DNA of 64,000 bases from positions 1 through 64,000 of the forward strand of contig NZ_CDWI01000008.1 in assembly GCF_001049495.1 (NCBI RefSeq), given 5' to 3'. The number at the start of each line of letters is the position of its first letter. Position 1 is the stretch's first letter. Source of the stretch: Microbacterium sp. 3J1 (lineage in GTDB: Bacteria > Actinomycetota > Actinomycetes > Actinomycetales > Microbacteriaceae). A program made the translations under genes and the position numbers. The notes beneath the pieces were generated by a model that saw nothing but the letters and a program-made list of their open reading frames with translations, was not told the DNA's origin and did no database searches. This document shows positions 41,877-50,595 of this stretch, in pieces.

Positions 41877-44714
41877 GTGAGCGAACGCCTGGAATCCGGA
41901 CGACGGTGGGCACGACGGCTGCGGCGTCCATCTGCGCGGCGGCTGCGGATGACCGCGGCGATCATCGCGACGGCGACCCTGATCGCCGGTGCCGTCGCGG
42001 TGGCGACACCCGCCGTCTCGGCTCCGGACCACGAGCTGGAGATCACCAGTCTCGCCTTCTCGGGGATCGATCAGAACCGCGGCGACGGCGTGTGCAGGAC
42101 CGCAGAAGGAACGTGCACGCTGCGCGCCGCCCTCGAGGAGTCCAATGCCCTCCAGGGCGCCCCCGGCGACGTCGTGATCACCGTGCGGGCCGGCCTCACG
42201 GGAACCATCAGACCGGTGCTGGTCCGCTCCGACGCCAACTGGATGCAGACGAATGCCGTGTCGACGTGGGACCAGGGTGCCTTCTATCGCATCACGGCAC
42301 CGGTGACGCTCGACCTCGACAACCGCGTCTCGATCGTGCCGACGTCCGAGGCGGTGGAGGCGGCCGCATTCGACATCGACGGACAGGATGTCGTGCTCAA
42401 GAACTTCACCGACATCCTCTCCAGCGGCACGTCCATCGTGATGAGCGAGCGCTCGAAGCGCGTCTCCCTCGTGGGCGGCTCGACCGTCACGCGCGAGAAC
42501 TACTACCCGGAGCGCTTCGTCGTCTACCGACAGGGCGCCAGCGACATCTCGGTGAGCGACTACGAGCTGCAGGGGTTCTACCACGAGGGTCTGCAGACCT
42601 CGGGGCTCTTCCTCTTCAACGCCACGACCTCGGCTCCGATGAAGAACATCAGCATCTCCCGCGTCAAGGTGAACTACACATCGGGCGGCACCTGCACCGG
42701 CTCCGACGGTTCGGGCTGCCGGACCAACCTGACGACCTTCTTCCCGCGCGACGCCAACGTCGTGCTCGACGGCTTCTCCTTCACCGACTCGACCGTGAAG
42801 AACCTGTCGTCGGCGGTGGCCTTCAAGTTCTCGAACAGCCCGACGACCGGCGTGACGCTGTCGAACCTCGACATCTCGGGGAACCAGTTCCTGAACTCCA
42901 TCGGCAGCGGCGCGGGAGACGAGAACGCGTTCATCACGCTGCCGCCCGGAACCCTCAGCGGTGACAACCGGATCGCGCGCAACGACATCGTGCGCGCGAC
43001 GTCAGGTCAGACCATCGCGGTCCGCTGGGACGGCCTCACCCGCAGCGGCACGGTGCCGAGCGGACTCAGCATCACCGACAACCACTTCGACGGCTACGAG
43101 TCGAGCATCCGTCTCTCCCGCAGCGGACTGACCACCGTCTCCGGCAACACCTTCGGCACCCGCTCCGGCTCTCAGGGCCGACCGGCCACCGCCGAGGAGA
43201 CCGCCGACGGAGGGGCGCTCCTCGTCGACAACAGCGGAGCGGCCTCGAACCTCGCCGTGTCGACCTGGTACCCGACGGCGAACGCGGCGGTCGTGGCTGC
43301 ACCGTCGAGCACCGCGCTCGTCGCCACGCCTCGCACCCCCTTCACGGGCGGGACCTGCACGGCGGAGTTCACCGTGCAGAAGCCGACCACCGGGCAGAGC
43401 ATCCCCAGCGGCCCCGTCTCGCTCGACATCTACTGGACGGCCGATCGGACCGGCGAGATCCACCTCGGGCGCGTGACCGGAGTGACCGCCTCGTCGGCAT
43501 CCGTCGCCTTCTCGCTCCCCGTAGGCCCCGTGCCGCTCCCTGGCGCCGTCGTCCCCGGCTCGGCACAGGCGGTGAACGCCACCACGGGCGATGTCTCCGG
43601 TTTCGTGCGCATGCAGACGCATGTCGAGACGGCCCCGCAGCTCACGTCCTCGCAGTTCAGCCGCACGGTCGCGGTCTCCGGCAACTGCCGGCCGACGATC
43701 GCCCTCGACCAGGCCGCCGGCCAGAACGACCCCACCATGGCTCGCGATCTGCATTACGTGCTCACGTCGTCGCTGCCTCTCGACCCGACGACCGTCACCG
43801 CCGACGACATCCAGCTCACCGCTGCGGCGACGGCGGAGACCCTCGACCCTGAGCGTCTGGACCCGCGGGTCACGGCCGTCACTCCGGTCGCGGGGAAGAA
43901 CGGGCTCGAGTTCGACGTGGTCGCGCGAGTCGACGACTCCGCGACCGTCTCGGCGAGCCTGGCCGCCGGGCGCGTCACGTCGACGGCGGGACTCACGAAC
44001 CCCGCTGCCGCCGTCTCTGCGGACCCCCGGATCACCTTCGTGAACCCGCTGCAGGTGACGCCGTCTCGCTTCACCCTCGTGACGGGAGACGACAAGGGCA
44101 AGAGGTACACGATCGTGCTGCGCGCCGGCGCCCCCGTGCCGAGCGCGCCCGTGAGCTTCTCCTCGCAGATCGACGCGGTGGGGACGGAACACGGAGTCGG
44201 CCTCTCGACCTCCTCCCCGGTCATCGCCCCCGGCAGCCGGTCGACCGAGCCCGTCATCGTGAAGGCCGCCGACGGAGACGTCGTCGCGAACACCGAGACC
44301 ACCATCACGGCGACCGTCGCATCCGATGACTCCCAGTACGACGGACTGGTCGCGCCGTCGGTGAGTGCGTTCCTGTTCGCCACCGACCCGACGATCGAGA
44401 TCGAGAAGCGTGCCTACGTCTCGGTGACCGATGCCTCGACACCGGCGACGATCGAGCAGACGGGAACCCCCGCGCTCACGGGTTCGCGTCTGGTCGACGG
44501 GCAGGCGGTGTGCTTCGTGTTCACCGTGACGAACAGGTCGGCCGACGACTGGACCACGAACCTCCACGACATCGCCGTCACCGACTCGGACCTGCGCCTG
44601 GGCACCGACGGTGTGATCGGCTCGATCTCGCAGCTGGCGGTCGGCGAGAGCGAGAAGGTCGCCGCATGCGGAACGATCGTCTCGAACGCCCCTGCCGACG
44701 GGCAGGGCCGATGA
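41877..44714 (+). CDS. Large secreted CSLREA/beta-helix surface protein
   Basis: 945 aa from GTG 41877. Basic N-terminus plus signal helix (about residues 25-49, ending PAVSA). Residues 69-91 contain GDGVCRTAEGTCTLRAALEE, the CSLREA-type motif that precedes right-handed parallel beta-helices. Residues about 100-470 show beta-helix character (ISISRVKVN, NISGN-like turns). Later segments are Ig-like, and the last 110 residues resemble DUF11-type repeats (CFVFTVTNRSADDW). No C-terminal anchor. First gene of the operon, coupled by ATGA to the first small SipW-type gene, so the two products are probably assembled together. Confidence 0.88.
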   Translation: MSERLESGRRWARRLRRPSARRLRMTAAIIATATLIAGAVAVATPAVSAPDHELEITSLAFSGIDQNRGDGVCRTAEGTCTLRAALEESNALQGAPGDVVITVRAGLTGTIRPVLVRSDANWMQTNAVSTWDQGAFYRITAPVTLDLDNRVSIVPTSEAVEAAAFDIDGQDVVLKNFTDILSSGTSIVMSERSKRVSLVGGSTVTRENYYPERFVVYRQGASDISVSDYELQGFYHEGLQTSGLFLFNATTSAPMKNISISRVKVNYTSGGTCTGSDGSGCRTNLTTFFPRDANVVLDGFSFTDSTVKNLSSAVAFKFSNSPTTGVTLSNLDISGNQFLNSIGSGAGDENAFITLPPGTLSGDNRIARNDIVRATSGQTIAVRWDGLTRSGTVPSGLSITDNHFDGYESSIRLSRSGLTTVSGNTFGTRSGSQGRPATAEETADGGALLVDNSGAASNLAVSTWYPTANAAVVAAPSSTALVATPRTPFTGGTCTAEFTVQKPTTGQSIPSGPVSLDIYWTADRTGEIHLGRVTGVTASSASVAFSLPVGPVPLPGAVVPGSAQAVNATTGDVSGFVRMQTHVETAPQLTSSQFSRTVAVSGNCRPTIALDQAAGQNDPTMARDLHYVLTSSLPLDPTTVTADDIQLTAAATAETLDPERLDPRVTAVTPVAGKNGLEFDVVARVDDSATVSASLAAGRVTSTAGLTNPAAAVSADPRITFVNPLQVTPSRFTLVTGDDKGKRYTIVLRAGAPVPSAPVSFSSQIDAVGTEHGVGLSTSSPVIAPGSRSTEPVIVKAADGDVVANTETTITATVASDDSQYDGLVAPSVSAFLFATDPTIEIEKRAYVSVTDASTPATIEQTGTPALTGSRLVDGQAVCFVFTVTNRSADDWTTNLHDIAVTDSDLRLGTDGVIGSISQLAVGESEKVAACGTIVSNAPADGQGR

Positions 44715-45361
44715 ACGCCGTCGATTCCACGACCTCCGCGCGCAGGATGCCGCTCATCGCCGGCGCGATCGGTGTCGCCGCGCTGACGGTCGCAGCGATC
44801 GGCGCCGTCACCTACGCGCTGTGGTCGTCGGAGGACACGTTCGCCGGGTCGCTCTGGCGGGCCGGCGACCTCTCGATGACCACCGAGGAGGCGTCCTGGC
44901 GGCAGATCACCCCGGGCGTGACCGAGCCGAGGTCGGGGAACCTCACCGAGACGCCGACCGACTTCTTCACGATGCCCGGCGACGTCATCGAGATCGTTCA
45001 GCCGCTCGAGACGTACCTGCGCGGCGAGAACCTGACGGGCGCACTGAGCGTCGCGTTCGCGGATCCTCTCGCGGTGGAGGCGCAGGAGGACGCCGGCGAG
45101 ATCGCCGTGAGAGTCCGGGTGGAGGACGCCGACGGCCAGACGGTCGCGACCGGTTCTGCCGACGGACACCCGATGGGCGTGCCCGGCCTCGTCGGCACCA
45201 CCGAGGGCGAGGTCGACCGATGGTCCGTGATCATCACCGTCGAGGTGCACGGCGACTACGTCTGGACGCTCGGCGACGTGCACAGCGCATCGGGGATCTG
45301 GGCTGCGGGCGATCTCATCGTGCGCCTCGACCAGGTGCGCGGCGACGGAGCGGGAGCATGA
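44711..45361 (+). CDS. SipW-type signal-peptide surface protein 1
   Basis: 216 aa. The N-terminus RRMPLIAGAIGVAALTVAAI, then YALWSSEDTFAGSL and AGDL, matches the alternate (SipW-dependent) signal-peptide class of TasA/camelysin-like proteins, where cleavage follows a hydrophobic stretch shortly before the W/S/T block. The mature part is beta-rich (ITVEVHGDYVWTLGD) and acidic. ATGA overlaps on both sides couple it to the beta-helix protein and to the next homologue. Predicted extracellular fibre or matrix subunit; fibre formation is inference from family resemblance. Confidence 0.82.
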   Translation: MNAVDSTTSARRMPLIAGAIGVAALTVAAIGAVTYALWSSEDTFAGSLWRAGDLSMTTEEASWRQITPGVTEPRSGNLTETPTDFFTMPGDVIEIVQPLETYLRGENLTGALSVAFADPLAVEAQEDAGEIAVRVRVEDADGQTVATGSADGHPMGVPGLVGTTEGEVDRWSVIITVEVHGDYVWTLGDVHSASGIWAAGDLIVRLDQVRGDGAGA

Positions 45362-46272
45362 GACTGCGCAGGACTCTGTCGCTCACCGCCGCGGTCGCGG
45401 GCGTCATGACCTTCGGCCTGGTCTCGACCGCGAACGCGCTCTGGACCACCAACGACGCACTCATGGTGCCCGAGCTGCGCACCGGAGCCGTCTCCTTCGG
45501 AGCCGCCGCCGATTCCCAGCGGGTGCAGTCGGAATCCGGGGAGCCGGTCGAGATCCGCGTGCCGGGCTCGGAGATCGCGAGGGTTCTCGACGACGGCGGC
45601 CTGCGCTCCGATCCCGCGATCTGGCGCTTCGAGGTTGCCGGAGCCGCGCTCGGCATCGCAGGACTCGACTACGACATCGCGCTCGGGCCGCAGGTCTGGC
45701 GTGACGGACGCTGGGCCGAACTCGACGACGGCGTGGCCGAAGCCGGCACGCTGCTGGCGGATTCGACGCTGCGCATCTATCCGGCCGGTCTCGGCGACGA
45801 CTGCTCGGCGATCCCCGATGCGCCCGCAGACCTCGATGGCGCGGCATCCGCGAACGTGCACCTGATCGAGGCATCCGATCGGACGCTGCAGGCGCCCTCG
45901 GCGAATCCCGCCGGGGCCGAGATCACCCAGGTCTGGTGCGTCGCGATGCTCTGGAACCATCGGGCCGACGGCCTGTACATCTCCGAGGCGAGCGCTGCGG
46001 GGATCGGCGACGACGGGAGCGAGAACCGCGACGTCGACTCCTGGTACGCCGCCGTCGCGTTCCCTGCCTCGCTGGATGCGATCGGCGTCTACGACCACAC
46101 GGCGTGGGCGGAGGGTACCGGCGACGACGGCACCCTGTCGCGCGATGACTCGTCGTGGAGCGGAACGGTCCGCCCGGACCCGTCAGGGGAACCCGACCTC
46201 GTCGTGCGCATCGACCCCCGTGTCACGAACGCGAACCCCGCCGTCCCTCCGGGCGATCACGCCACGCGATAG
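45358..46272 (+). CDS. SipW-type signal-peptide surface protein 2
   Basis: 304 aa. Short basic start and hydrophobic signal (LSLTAAVAGVMTFGLVSTAN), then ALWTTNDAL and the GAVSFG strand, the same signal layout as its neighbours. The mature domain is larger than in the other two, with two cysteines (GDDCSAI, QVWCVAML) that could form a disulfide and an acidic C-terminal third rich in D-D/S turns. Coupled by ATGA to protein 1. Possibly a minor or tip subunit, judged only from its different size. Confidence 0.8.
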   Translation: MRLRRTLSLTAAVAGVMTFGLVSTANALWTTNDALMVPELRTGAVSFGAAADSQRVQSESGEPVEIRVPGSEIARVLDDGGLRSDPAIWRFEVAGAALGIAGLDYDIALGPQVWRDGRWAELDDGVAEAGTLLADSTLRIYPAGLGDDCSAIPDAPADLDGAASANVHLIEASDRTLQAPSANPAGAEITQVWCVAMLWNHRADGLYISEASAAGIGDDGSENRDVDSWYAAVAFPASLDAIGVYDHTAWAEGTGDDGTLSRDDSSWSGTVRPDPSGEPDLVVRIDPRVTNANPAVPPGDHATR

Positions 46273-46382
46273 CGCTCAGCCCCACCTGGACCCACCCGAC
46301 CCTCCCGACCCGCCAGACCGCCCCGGACGCCCCGAGAGCGCCGGCGCGCACCACCCGACCACCATCAAGAAGGAGCACCCAC

Positions 46383-47117
46383 ATGAACACCGAAAACCCT
46401 CAGATCATCGTCGTGACCGAAGAGAAGAAGAAGCGCCGCGGCGCACTGCTGCTCGTCGCCGGCGGCGCCGCCGCACTGCTCGCGGGCGGTTCGACGTTCG
46501 CGCTGTGGACGGCGACCGACGGCTTCACCGGCGGCCAGATCACGGCCGGCGACCTCGACGTCGTGCAGACCGCGGACACGACCTTCTGGGACGTCTCCGC
46601 CGACCGTGACGACGCGACCGCCACCGTCACCGGGACCGACGGATCGCAGCTCGGCCACGCCCTCACCCCGACGGATGCGTCGACCTGGCGGATCGTGCCC
46701 GGCGACAAGGTCGCGGCCTCGTTCTCGGCCGACGTCACCCTCGAGGGCGACAACCTCGTCGGTCGTCTCTCACTCGACGGCCTGACCGCGAACGAGTACG
46801 ACATCAGCGGCATGACCTACACCTACGAGGTGTACCAGGACGGCGCTCTCGTGCAGACCGAGATCGCGCTGCCCGTCACGGCAGATGCGACGCTGCTGTA
46901 CCTCTCGGCGCCGCAGACGGGCCAGAACGCGGGCCTCGAGGACGCGAACGGCACCACCGTGCTCTCGATGGCAGCGACGACGGAGGACGTGACGGTCGTC
47001 GTCTACGGCGCCTTCTCGTCGGACGTCACCGACCGCACCGACGTCACGCTCGCCGACACGCTGTCCGGGCTGAACCTCAAGCTCGAGCAGGTTCGCGACA
47101 TCGGCGAGCAGTTCTAA
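46383..47117 (+). CDS. SipW-type signal-peptide surface protein 3 (TasA-like)
   Basis: 244 aa from ATG 46383 with AAGGAG upstream. Lysine-rich start (EEKKKRRG), hydrophobic helix ending in GGSTFALWTATDGF, then GGQITAGDLDV: the clearest SipW-type signal in the operon, close to the TasA/camelysin pattern. The mature domain is a compact beta-sandwich candidate (TYTYEVYQDGALVQTE) without cysteine. It has its own Shine-Dalgarno, a 110-bp upstream gap and a strong terminator downstream, the features expected of the most abundant structural subunit. Confidence 0.85.
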   Translation: MNTENPQIIVVTEEKKKRRGALLLVAGGAAALLAGGSTFALWTATDGFTGGQITAGDLDVVQTADTTFWDVSADRDDATATVTGTDGSQLGHALTPTDASTWRIVPGDKVAASFSADVTLEGDNLVGRLSLDGLTANEYDISGMTYTYEVYQDGALVQTEIALPVTADATLLYLSAPQTGQNAGLEDANGTTVLSMAATTEDVTVVVYGAFSSDVTDRTDVTLADTLSGLNLKLEQVRDIGEQF

Positions 47118-47129
47118 GCCCCCATCTCC

Positions 47130-47157
47130 GGAGGCGCCCCGCGACCGGGGCGCCTCC
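47130..47157 (+). terminator. Perfect GC-rich hairpin between surface protein 3 and sipW
   Basis: 12-bp perfect stem GGAGGCGCCCCG/CGGGGCGCCTCC with a 4-nt loop, then TTCGTTC. Sitting inside the operon, it probably attenuates transcription so the signal peptidase is made in smaller amounts than its substrates. Confidence 0.8.
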
Positions 47158-47191
47158 TTCGTTCATCACGACCTCGAGGCGAGACGTACCC

Positions 47192-47986
47192 ATGCGCACT
47201 GCAGACACGATTCAGAAGAGCTGGTACGAGTCGCCCTGGCGCATCGCCGGGCGGGCCGTGTCGCTCGCACTCGCGGTGACCGTTCTCGCGCTCATCGCCG
47301 CGCTCCTCGTGATCCCGAGAGTGACCGGCGGCTCCTCCCTCACCGTGCTCACGGGTTCCATGGAACCCGTTCTCGAGCCGGGCGACATCGTCGCGGTGCG
47401 CGGCGTCGCCCCCGACGCGGTGTGCGCCGAGATCGGCGTCGGCGACATCGTCACCTACCTCCCGGACCCCGGCGACCCGACGCTCATCACCCACCGCGTC
47501 GTCGGGAAGACCGTCGGCACGTTCGACGACGGCACCGACTGCCGGCTCATCACCCGGGGCGACGCCAACTCAGCGGCGGACCCACCCGTGTCGCCCGAGC
47601 AGGTCCGCGGTGCCTTCCTCTACAGCCTCCCGGCGCTCGGCTGGGTGCGTCAGTGGGCCACCGAGAACATCATCGTCCTGGGCCTCGCACTCGGTGCCGG
47701 TCTTCTCGCCTACGGCGTCTGGACGACCTTCCGCCGGCCGCGGACCCGCGTGCTCATGACCTCCGGCTCCGCCGGGGTCGCTGCGGCGTCAGCGCCCGCC
47801 GCCGCAGTATCCGCCGCAGCATCCGCGTCCGGTGACCTCCGGATCCGGGAACTCGACCTCAGAGAGCGCGAGCTCGCGCTCCGCGAGGAAGAACTCCACC
47901 TCGCGCGACTCCGGCTGCTGCCGTTCGACGACGACTCCTTCCGCGGGGTGCTGTCGAGCGCGACGACACACGAGAAGAGCCGATGA
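47192..47986 (+). CDS. SipW-like (ER-type) signal peptidase I with charged C-terminal tail
   Basis: 264 aa. Helix 1 (about 22-43), catalytic Ser56 in TGSMEP, His101 in LITHRVVG in place of the usual Lys (the archaeal/ER type, as in SipW), and GDAN at 123-126. A second helix at about 159-178 is followed by an 85-residue tail with a highly charged repeat (RELDLRERELALREEELHL) that should be a cytoplasmic coiled coil, absent from Bacillus SipW. Dedicated processing of the three neighbouring SipW-type precursors is the obvious role. Confidence 0.9.
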   Translation: MRTADTIQKSWYESPWRIAGRAVSLALAVTVLALIAALLVIPRVTGGSSLTVLTGSMEPVLEPGDIVAVRGVAPDAVCAEIGVGDIVTYLPDPGDPTLITHRVVGKTVGTFDDGTDCRLITRGDANSAADPPVSPEQVRGAFLYSLPALGWVRQWATENIIVLGLALGAGLLAYGVWTTFRRPRTRVLMTSGSAGVAAASAPAAAVSAAASASGDLRIRELDLRERELALREEELHLARLRLLPFDDDSFRGVLSSATTHEKSR

Positions 47987-49068
47987 TGCACGACCTCTAC
48001 ACCTACCCTGCGACCGCGTTCGGCGCAGCCCGCGATGTCGATGGCGCCCTCCAGGAGGCGCGCCGTCGCAACCGCCGGTCGTCGTACCTCGCCGGGATCC
48101 TCGCTCTCGTCATCCTGCTCACGCTCGCGGGGGTGCTGTCGGCCGCGGGCGTGCTGCCGGCGATCCCGAGCGGTCATCCCACCGCCATCGCACCGGCCGA
48201 GCCGCCCGTCGGCCCTGCCGCGGCCCCCCGCGGCGGGGCATCGACACCGGCATCCGATGGTCGCACGGCGTCGTGGGATGCCGTCGCCCACGCCGAGTGG
48301 GATGGTCCGGCGACCCATCTGGACTGGTCGGGCCGGGGGTACTCGACGGCCGAGTCGTCGTTCGTCGGCGACCGCGTCGCGACACCGGGCGACAGCACGC
48401 GCCGAACCCTTCTGCTGACGAACGACGGCCCTGCGACGGCGGGTCTGACCGTCTCGCTGCGGCTGGACGAGATCGTCGCGGACGACACGAGGAACCCCGG
48501 ACTCGGCGACGACGTCGAACTGTTCTGGAACGTGGGCGGCGTCGAAGGACGCCAGCCCTACTCCGAGCTCCTGGAGCGATCCGCCGACACGGTGGGGACC
48601 GGTCAGGGGCGGACCGGACAGGTGGAGATCGCACAGGTGCGGGTCGCGGAGGGAGACACCGTGGCGGTGGAGATCGGGTTCGAGCTTCCGGCCGCGACCA
48701 CCTCGCAGCGCAACGAGGGCAGCCCATCGACCGAGCTGGCCTTCGACGTCGTCGCGACCCTGTCGGGTGACGCCGACGCGCAGCCGCAGCGGCTCGCGGC
48801 GACGGGTGCGGGGCCCCTCCTCCCCTTCGGGATCGCCGCGGCCCTGCTGCTGCTCCTCGGCCTGCTGCTCTTCGCCCGCCCCCGCCGACGGTGCGACGAC
48901 TGCTCGCGGATGCTCGGCAGGGACGAATCCTGGGTCGACCTGCGGGAGCACGGCGTCGGTCGGTATCGGGTGTGCCAGCCCTGCGCCCGACTTCACCTCG
49001 GGGTGCCGCGCCCTGATGCCGGAGCGGACGATGACGGGACTACTGCAGGGGACGCCTCGCACCACTGA
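47983..49068 (+). CDS. Membrane protein with LAATG sorting-like motif and cytoplasmic zinc ribbon
   Basis: 361 aa; ATG 47983 overlaps the sipW stop, ATG 47986 is an alternative. Helix 1 at about 34-56; extracellular beta-domain with TLLLTNDGPATAGLTVSL resembling matrix-protein folds; then LAATG at 271-275, a Leu/Ala-rich helix and RPRRR, the layout of a class E sortase signal (LAxTG). Instead of ending there, it continues into a zinc ribbon-like module, CDDC (304-307) and CQPC (331-334), on the cytoplasmic side. It may be a membrane anchor or assembly factor. No sortase is in the window. Confidence 0.8.
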   Translation: MMHDLYTYPATAFGAARDVDGALQEARRRNRRSSYLAGILALVILLTLAGVLSAAGVLPAIPSGHPTAIAPAEPPVGPAAAPRGGASTPASDGRTASWDAVAHAEWDGPATHLDWSGRGYSTAESSFVGDRVATPGDSTRRTLLLTNDGPATAGLTVSLRLDEIVADDTRNPGLGDDVELFWNVGGVEGRQPYSELLERSADTVGTGQGRTGQVEIAQVRVAEGDTVAVEIGFELPAATTSQRNEGSPSTELAFDVVATLSGDADAQPQRLAATGAGPLLPFGIAAALLLLLGLLLFARPRRRCDDCSRMLGRDESWVDLREHGVGRYRVCQPCARLHLGVPRPDAGADDDGTTAGDASHH

Positions 49069-49279
49069 GGAGGGCGCGGATCGGCACGGAAGATCAGCGG
49101 GGTGAGCGTGCAGATCGCTCGATTCCGCCGGTTCGGGCCGGTACGTCGCGAGACGGTGGACCTGTTCGATCACCCATTCGAACACGCGGGTCATCCGCGC
49201 GAACGCCGCCACCGAGTCGTTTTCCCCGATTCGTCCCCTCTTCCTCCCCGGATGGTGTGGCGGCGTTCACCCCTTGCTC

Positions 49280-49356
49280 CGTTCTGCACACGATGCCCCG
49301 TTTCGCACACGATCTCGGCCCTCCGGTGTGCAGATCGGGGCATCGTGTGCATAACG
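49280..49356. repeat. CGTTNNGCACACGA repeat cluster
   Basis: The gene-free stretch 49069-49535 holds this element. CGTTCTGCACACGA (49280) and CGTTTCGCACACGA (49299) lie in direct orientation, and an inverted copy lies at 49343-49356. TGCACACGATGCCCCG (49285-49300) pairs perfectly over 16 bp with 49336-49351. A further identical 14-mer is at 38777-38790 between two convergent genes. The family looks like a small dispersed palindromic element. Confidence 0.7.
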
Positions 49357-49360
49357 GGCC

Positions 49361-49400
49361 GGCCGTGGACAGAGGATGCCGGCCGTGGACAACGGATGCC
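49361..49400. repeat. Tandem 20-bp repeat
   Basis: Two consecutive 20-bp units, GGCCGTGGACAGAGGATGCC and GGCCGTGGACAACGGATGCC, differ at only two positions. They lie just upstream of the LacI operators; likely slippage-prone, with no clear function. Confidence 0.7.
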
Positions 49401-49437
49401 GGACGGGCGACACGAATCACCCTTGACCCTCCCCGTC

Positions 49438-49481
49438 AAACCGGTTTACACTCGCAGCATTCGAAGTCATCAAACCGGTTC
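49438..49481. promoter_or_regulatory. Two LacI-family operators
   Basis: AAACCGGTTT (49438-49447, perfect palindrome) and AAACCGGTTC (49472-49481) share the extended half TCAAACCGGTT, spaced 34 bp centre to centre, 55-89 bp before the LacI gene. The central CCGG-type palindrome with A/T flanks is the normal LacI/GalR operator form. Two copies suggest looping or cooperative autoregulation. Confidence 0.8.
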
Positions 49482-49535
49482 ATCGATCCGTTCGGTGAAG
49501 ACGGCGCGCACTGCCGAACACCACGAGGAGGTGGC

Positions 49536-50558
49536 ATGAGCCGCACGACGATCGCCGACGTCGCCCGCGAGGCCGGCGTCACCAAGGCCACCGTCTCGCA
49601 CGCGATGAGCGGCAAGCGTCCCATCTCGGAGGACACGCGGGCCAAGGTCCTCGCTGCGGCTCAGAAGCTCAACTGGGTGCCGAGCCCGAGCGCCCGTGCA
49701 CTCGCGACGCAGCGGGCCAACGCGATCGCCGTGGTGCTCGCGCGCGACCCCGAGGTCATCGCCAACGACTCGTTCTTCCCCGCCTTCATCGCCGGCGTCG
49801 AGTCGGTGCTCGCCGAGACGGAGACCGCGCTGCTGCTTCAGGTCGTGCCCGACCGCGCCGCCGAAGAACGCGCCTACCGGGCACTCGGTCACGGCCGCGC
49901 CGACGGCGCCGTGCTGCTCGACCTCCGTGATCACGACTGGCGGGTGCCGCTGCTCGAGGAGCTCGGAATCCCCACGGTCCTCGTCGGCGCGTACGAGCAG
50001 CCGACCAGGTTCTCGTGCGTGCGCACCGATGACGCGGCGCCGATCCGCGAGCTCGTCGCGCACCTCAGGGCCCGCGGCCATGAACGCATCGCCCATGTGT
50101 CCGGCCCGCTGGACTACGTGCACTCCCGCGCTCGCGCGTCGGCGTACGTCGATGCCTCAGGATCGGATGCGCTGCTCCGCGAAGGCGACTTCACCGCGTC
50201 GAGCGGGCGCGAGCGCACGGCCGAACTCCTCGCGCTGCCCGAGCGGCCGACGGCCATCCTGTACGCGAACGACACCATGGCGATCGCCGGTCTCTCGTAC
50301 GCACGCTCGCACGGGCTCAGCATCCCCCGTGACCTGGCGATCGCCGGATTCGACGACGACCATCTCTCCGCCCACCTCTCCCCCGCTCTCACCAGCGTCT
50401 CCTCGGGACCGGCCGCGCGAGGCCGCGCAGCCGCCCGACTGCTGCAGGCCGACATCCTCGGGGCCGAGCCCCGGACCGAGGTCGTCGACTGCAACGTCGT
50501 GCACTTCCGTGAGAGCACGAGCCCCGAGAGCACGAGCCCCGAGAGCACCGCCGACTGA
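49536..50558 (+). CDS. LacI-family transcriptional regulator
   Basis: 340 aa from ATG 49536 with GAGGAGG upstream. The N-terminal HTH TIADVAREAGVTKATVSHAM and hinge WVPSPSARALATQ are diagnostic, followed by a periplasmic-binding-like effector domain (AILYANDTMAIAGLSYARSH). The C-terminus repeats PEST-like SPES three times (STSPESTSPESTAD), a possible slippage-derived tail. First gene of the sugar-uptake operon and preceded by two matching operators, so it should repress the operon until the sugar binds. Confidence 0.93.
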   Translation: MSRTTIADVAREAGVTKATVSHAMSGKRPISEDTRAKVLAAAQKLNWVPSPSARALATQRANAIAVVLARDPEVIANDSFFPAFIAGVESVLAETETALLLQVVPDRAAEERAYRALGHGRADGAVLLDLRDHDWRVPLLEELGIPTVLVGAYEQPTRFSCVRTDDAAPIRELVAHLRARGHERIAHVSGPLDYVHSRARASAYVDASGSDALLREGDFTASSGRERTAELLALPERPTAILYANDTMAIAGLSYARSHGLSIPRDLAIAGFDDDHLSAHLSPALTSVSSGPAARGRAAARLLQADILGAEPRTEVVDCNVVHFRESTSPESTSPESTAD

Positions 50559-50595
50559 CAGCACCACCCGAACCCATCGCGTCAAGGAGGACACC

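Noticed and set aside
47983..49068. Straight sortase E substrate
   Set aside because: LAATG, helix and basic residues are present, but about 60 residues with a zinc ribbon follow, which is not normal for a sortase signal, so only a resemblance is claimed.
49102..49539. 145-aa plus-strand frame upstream of the LacI gene
   Set aside because: It runs through the repeat cluster and both operators, has no Shine-Dalgarno and no family features.
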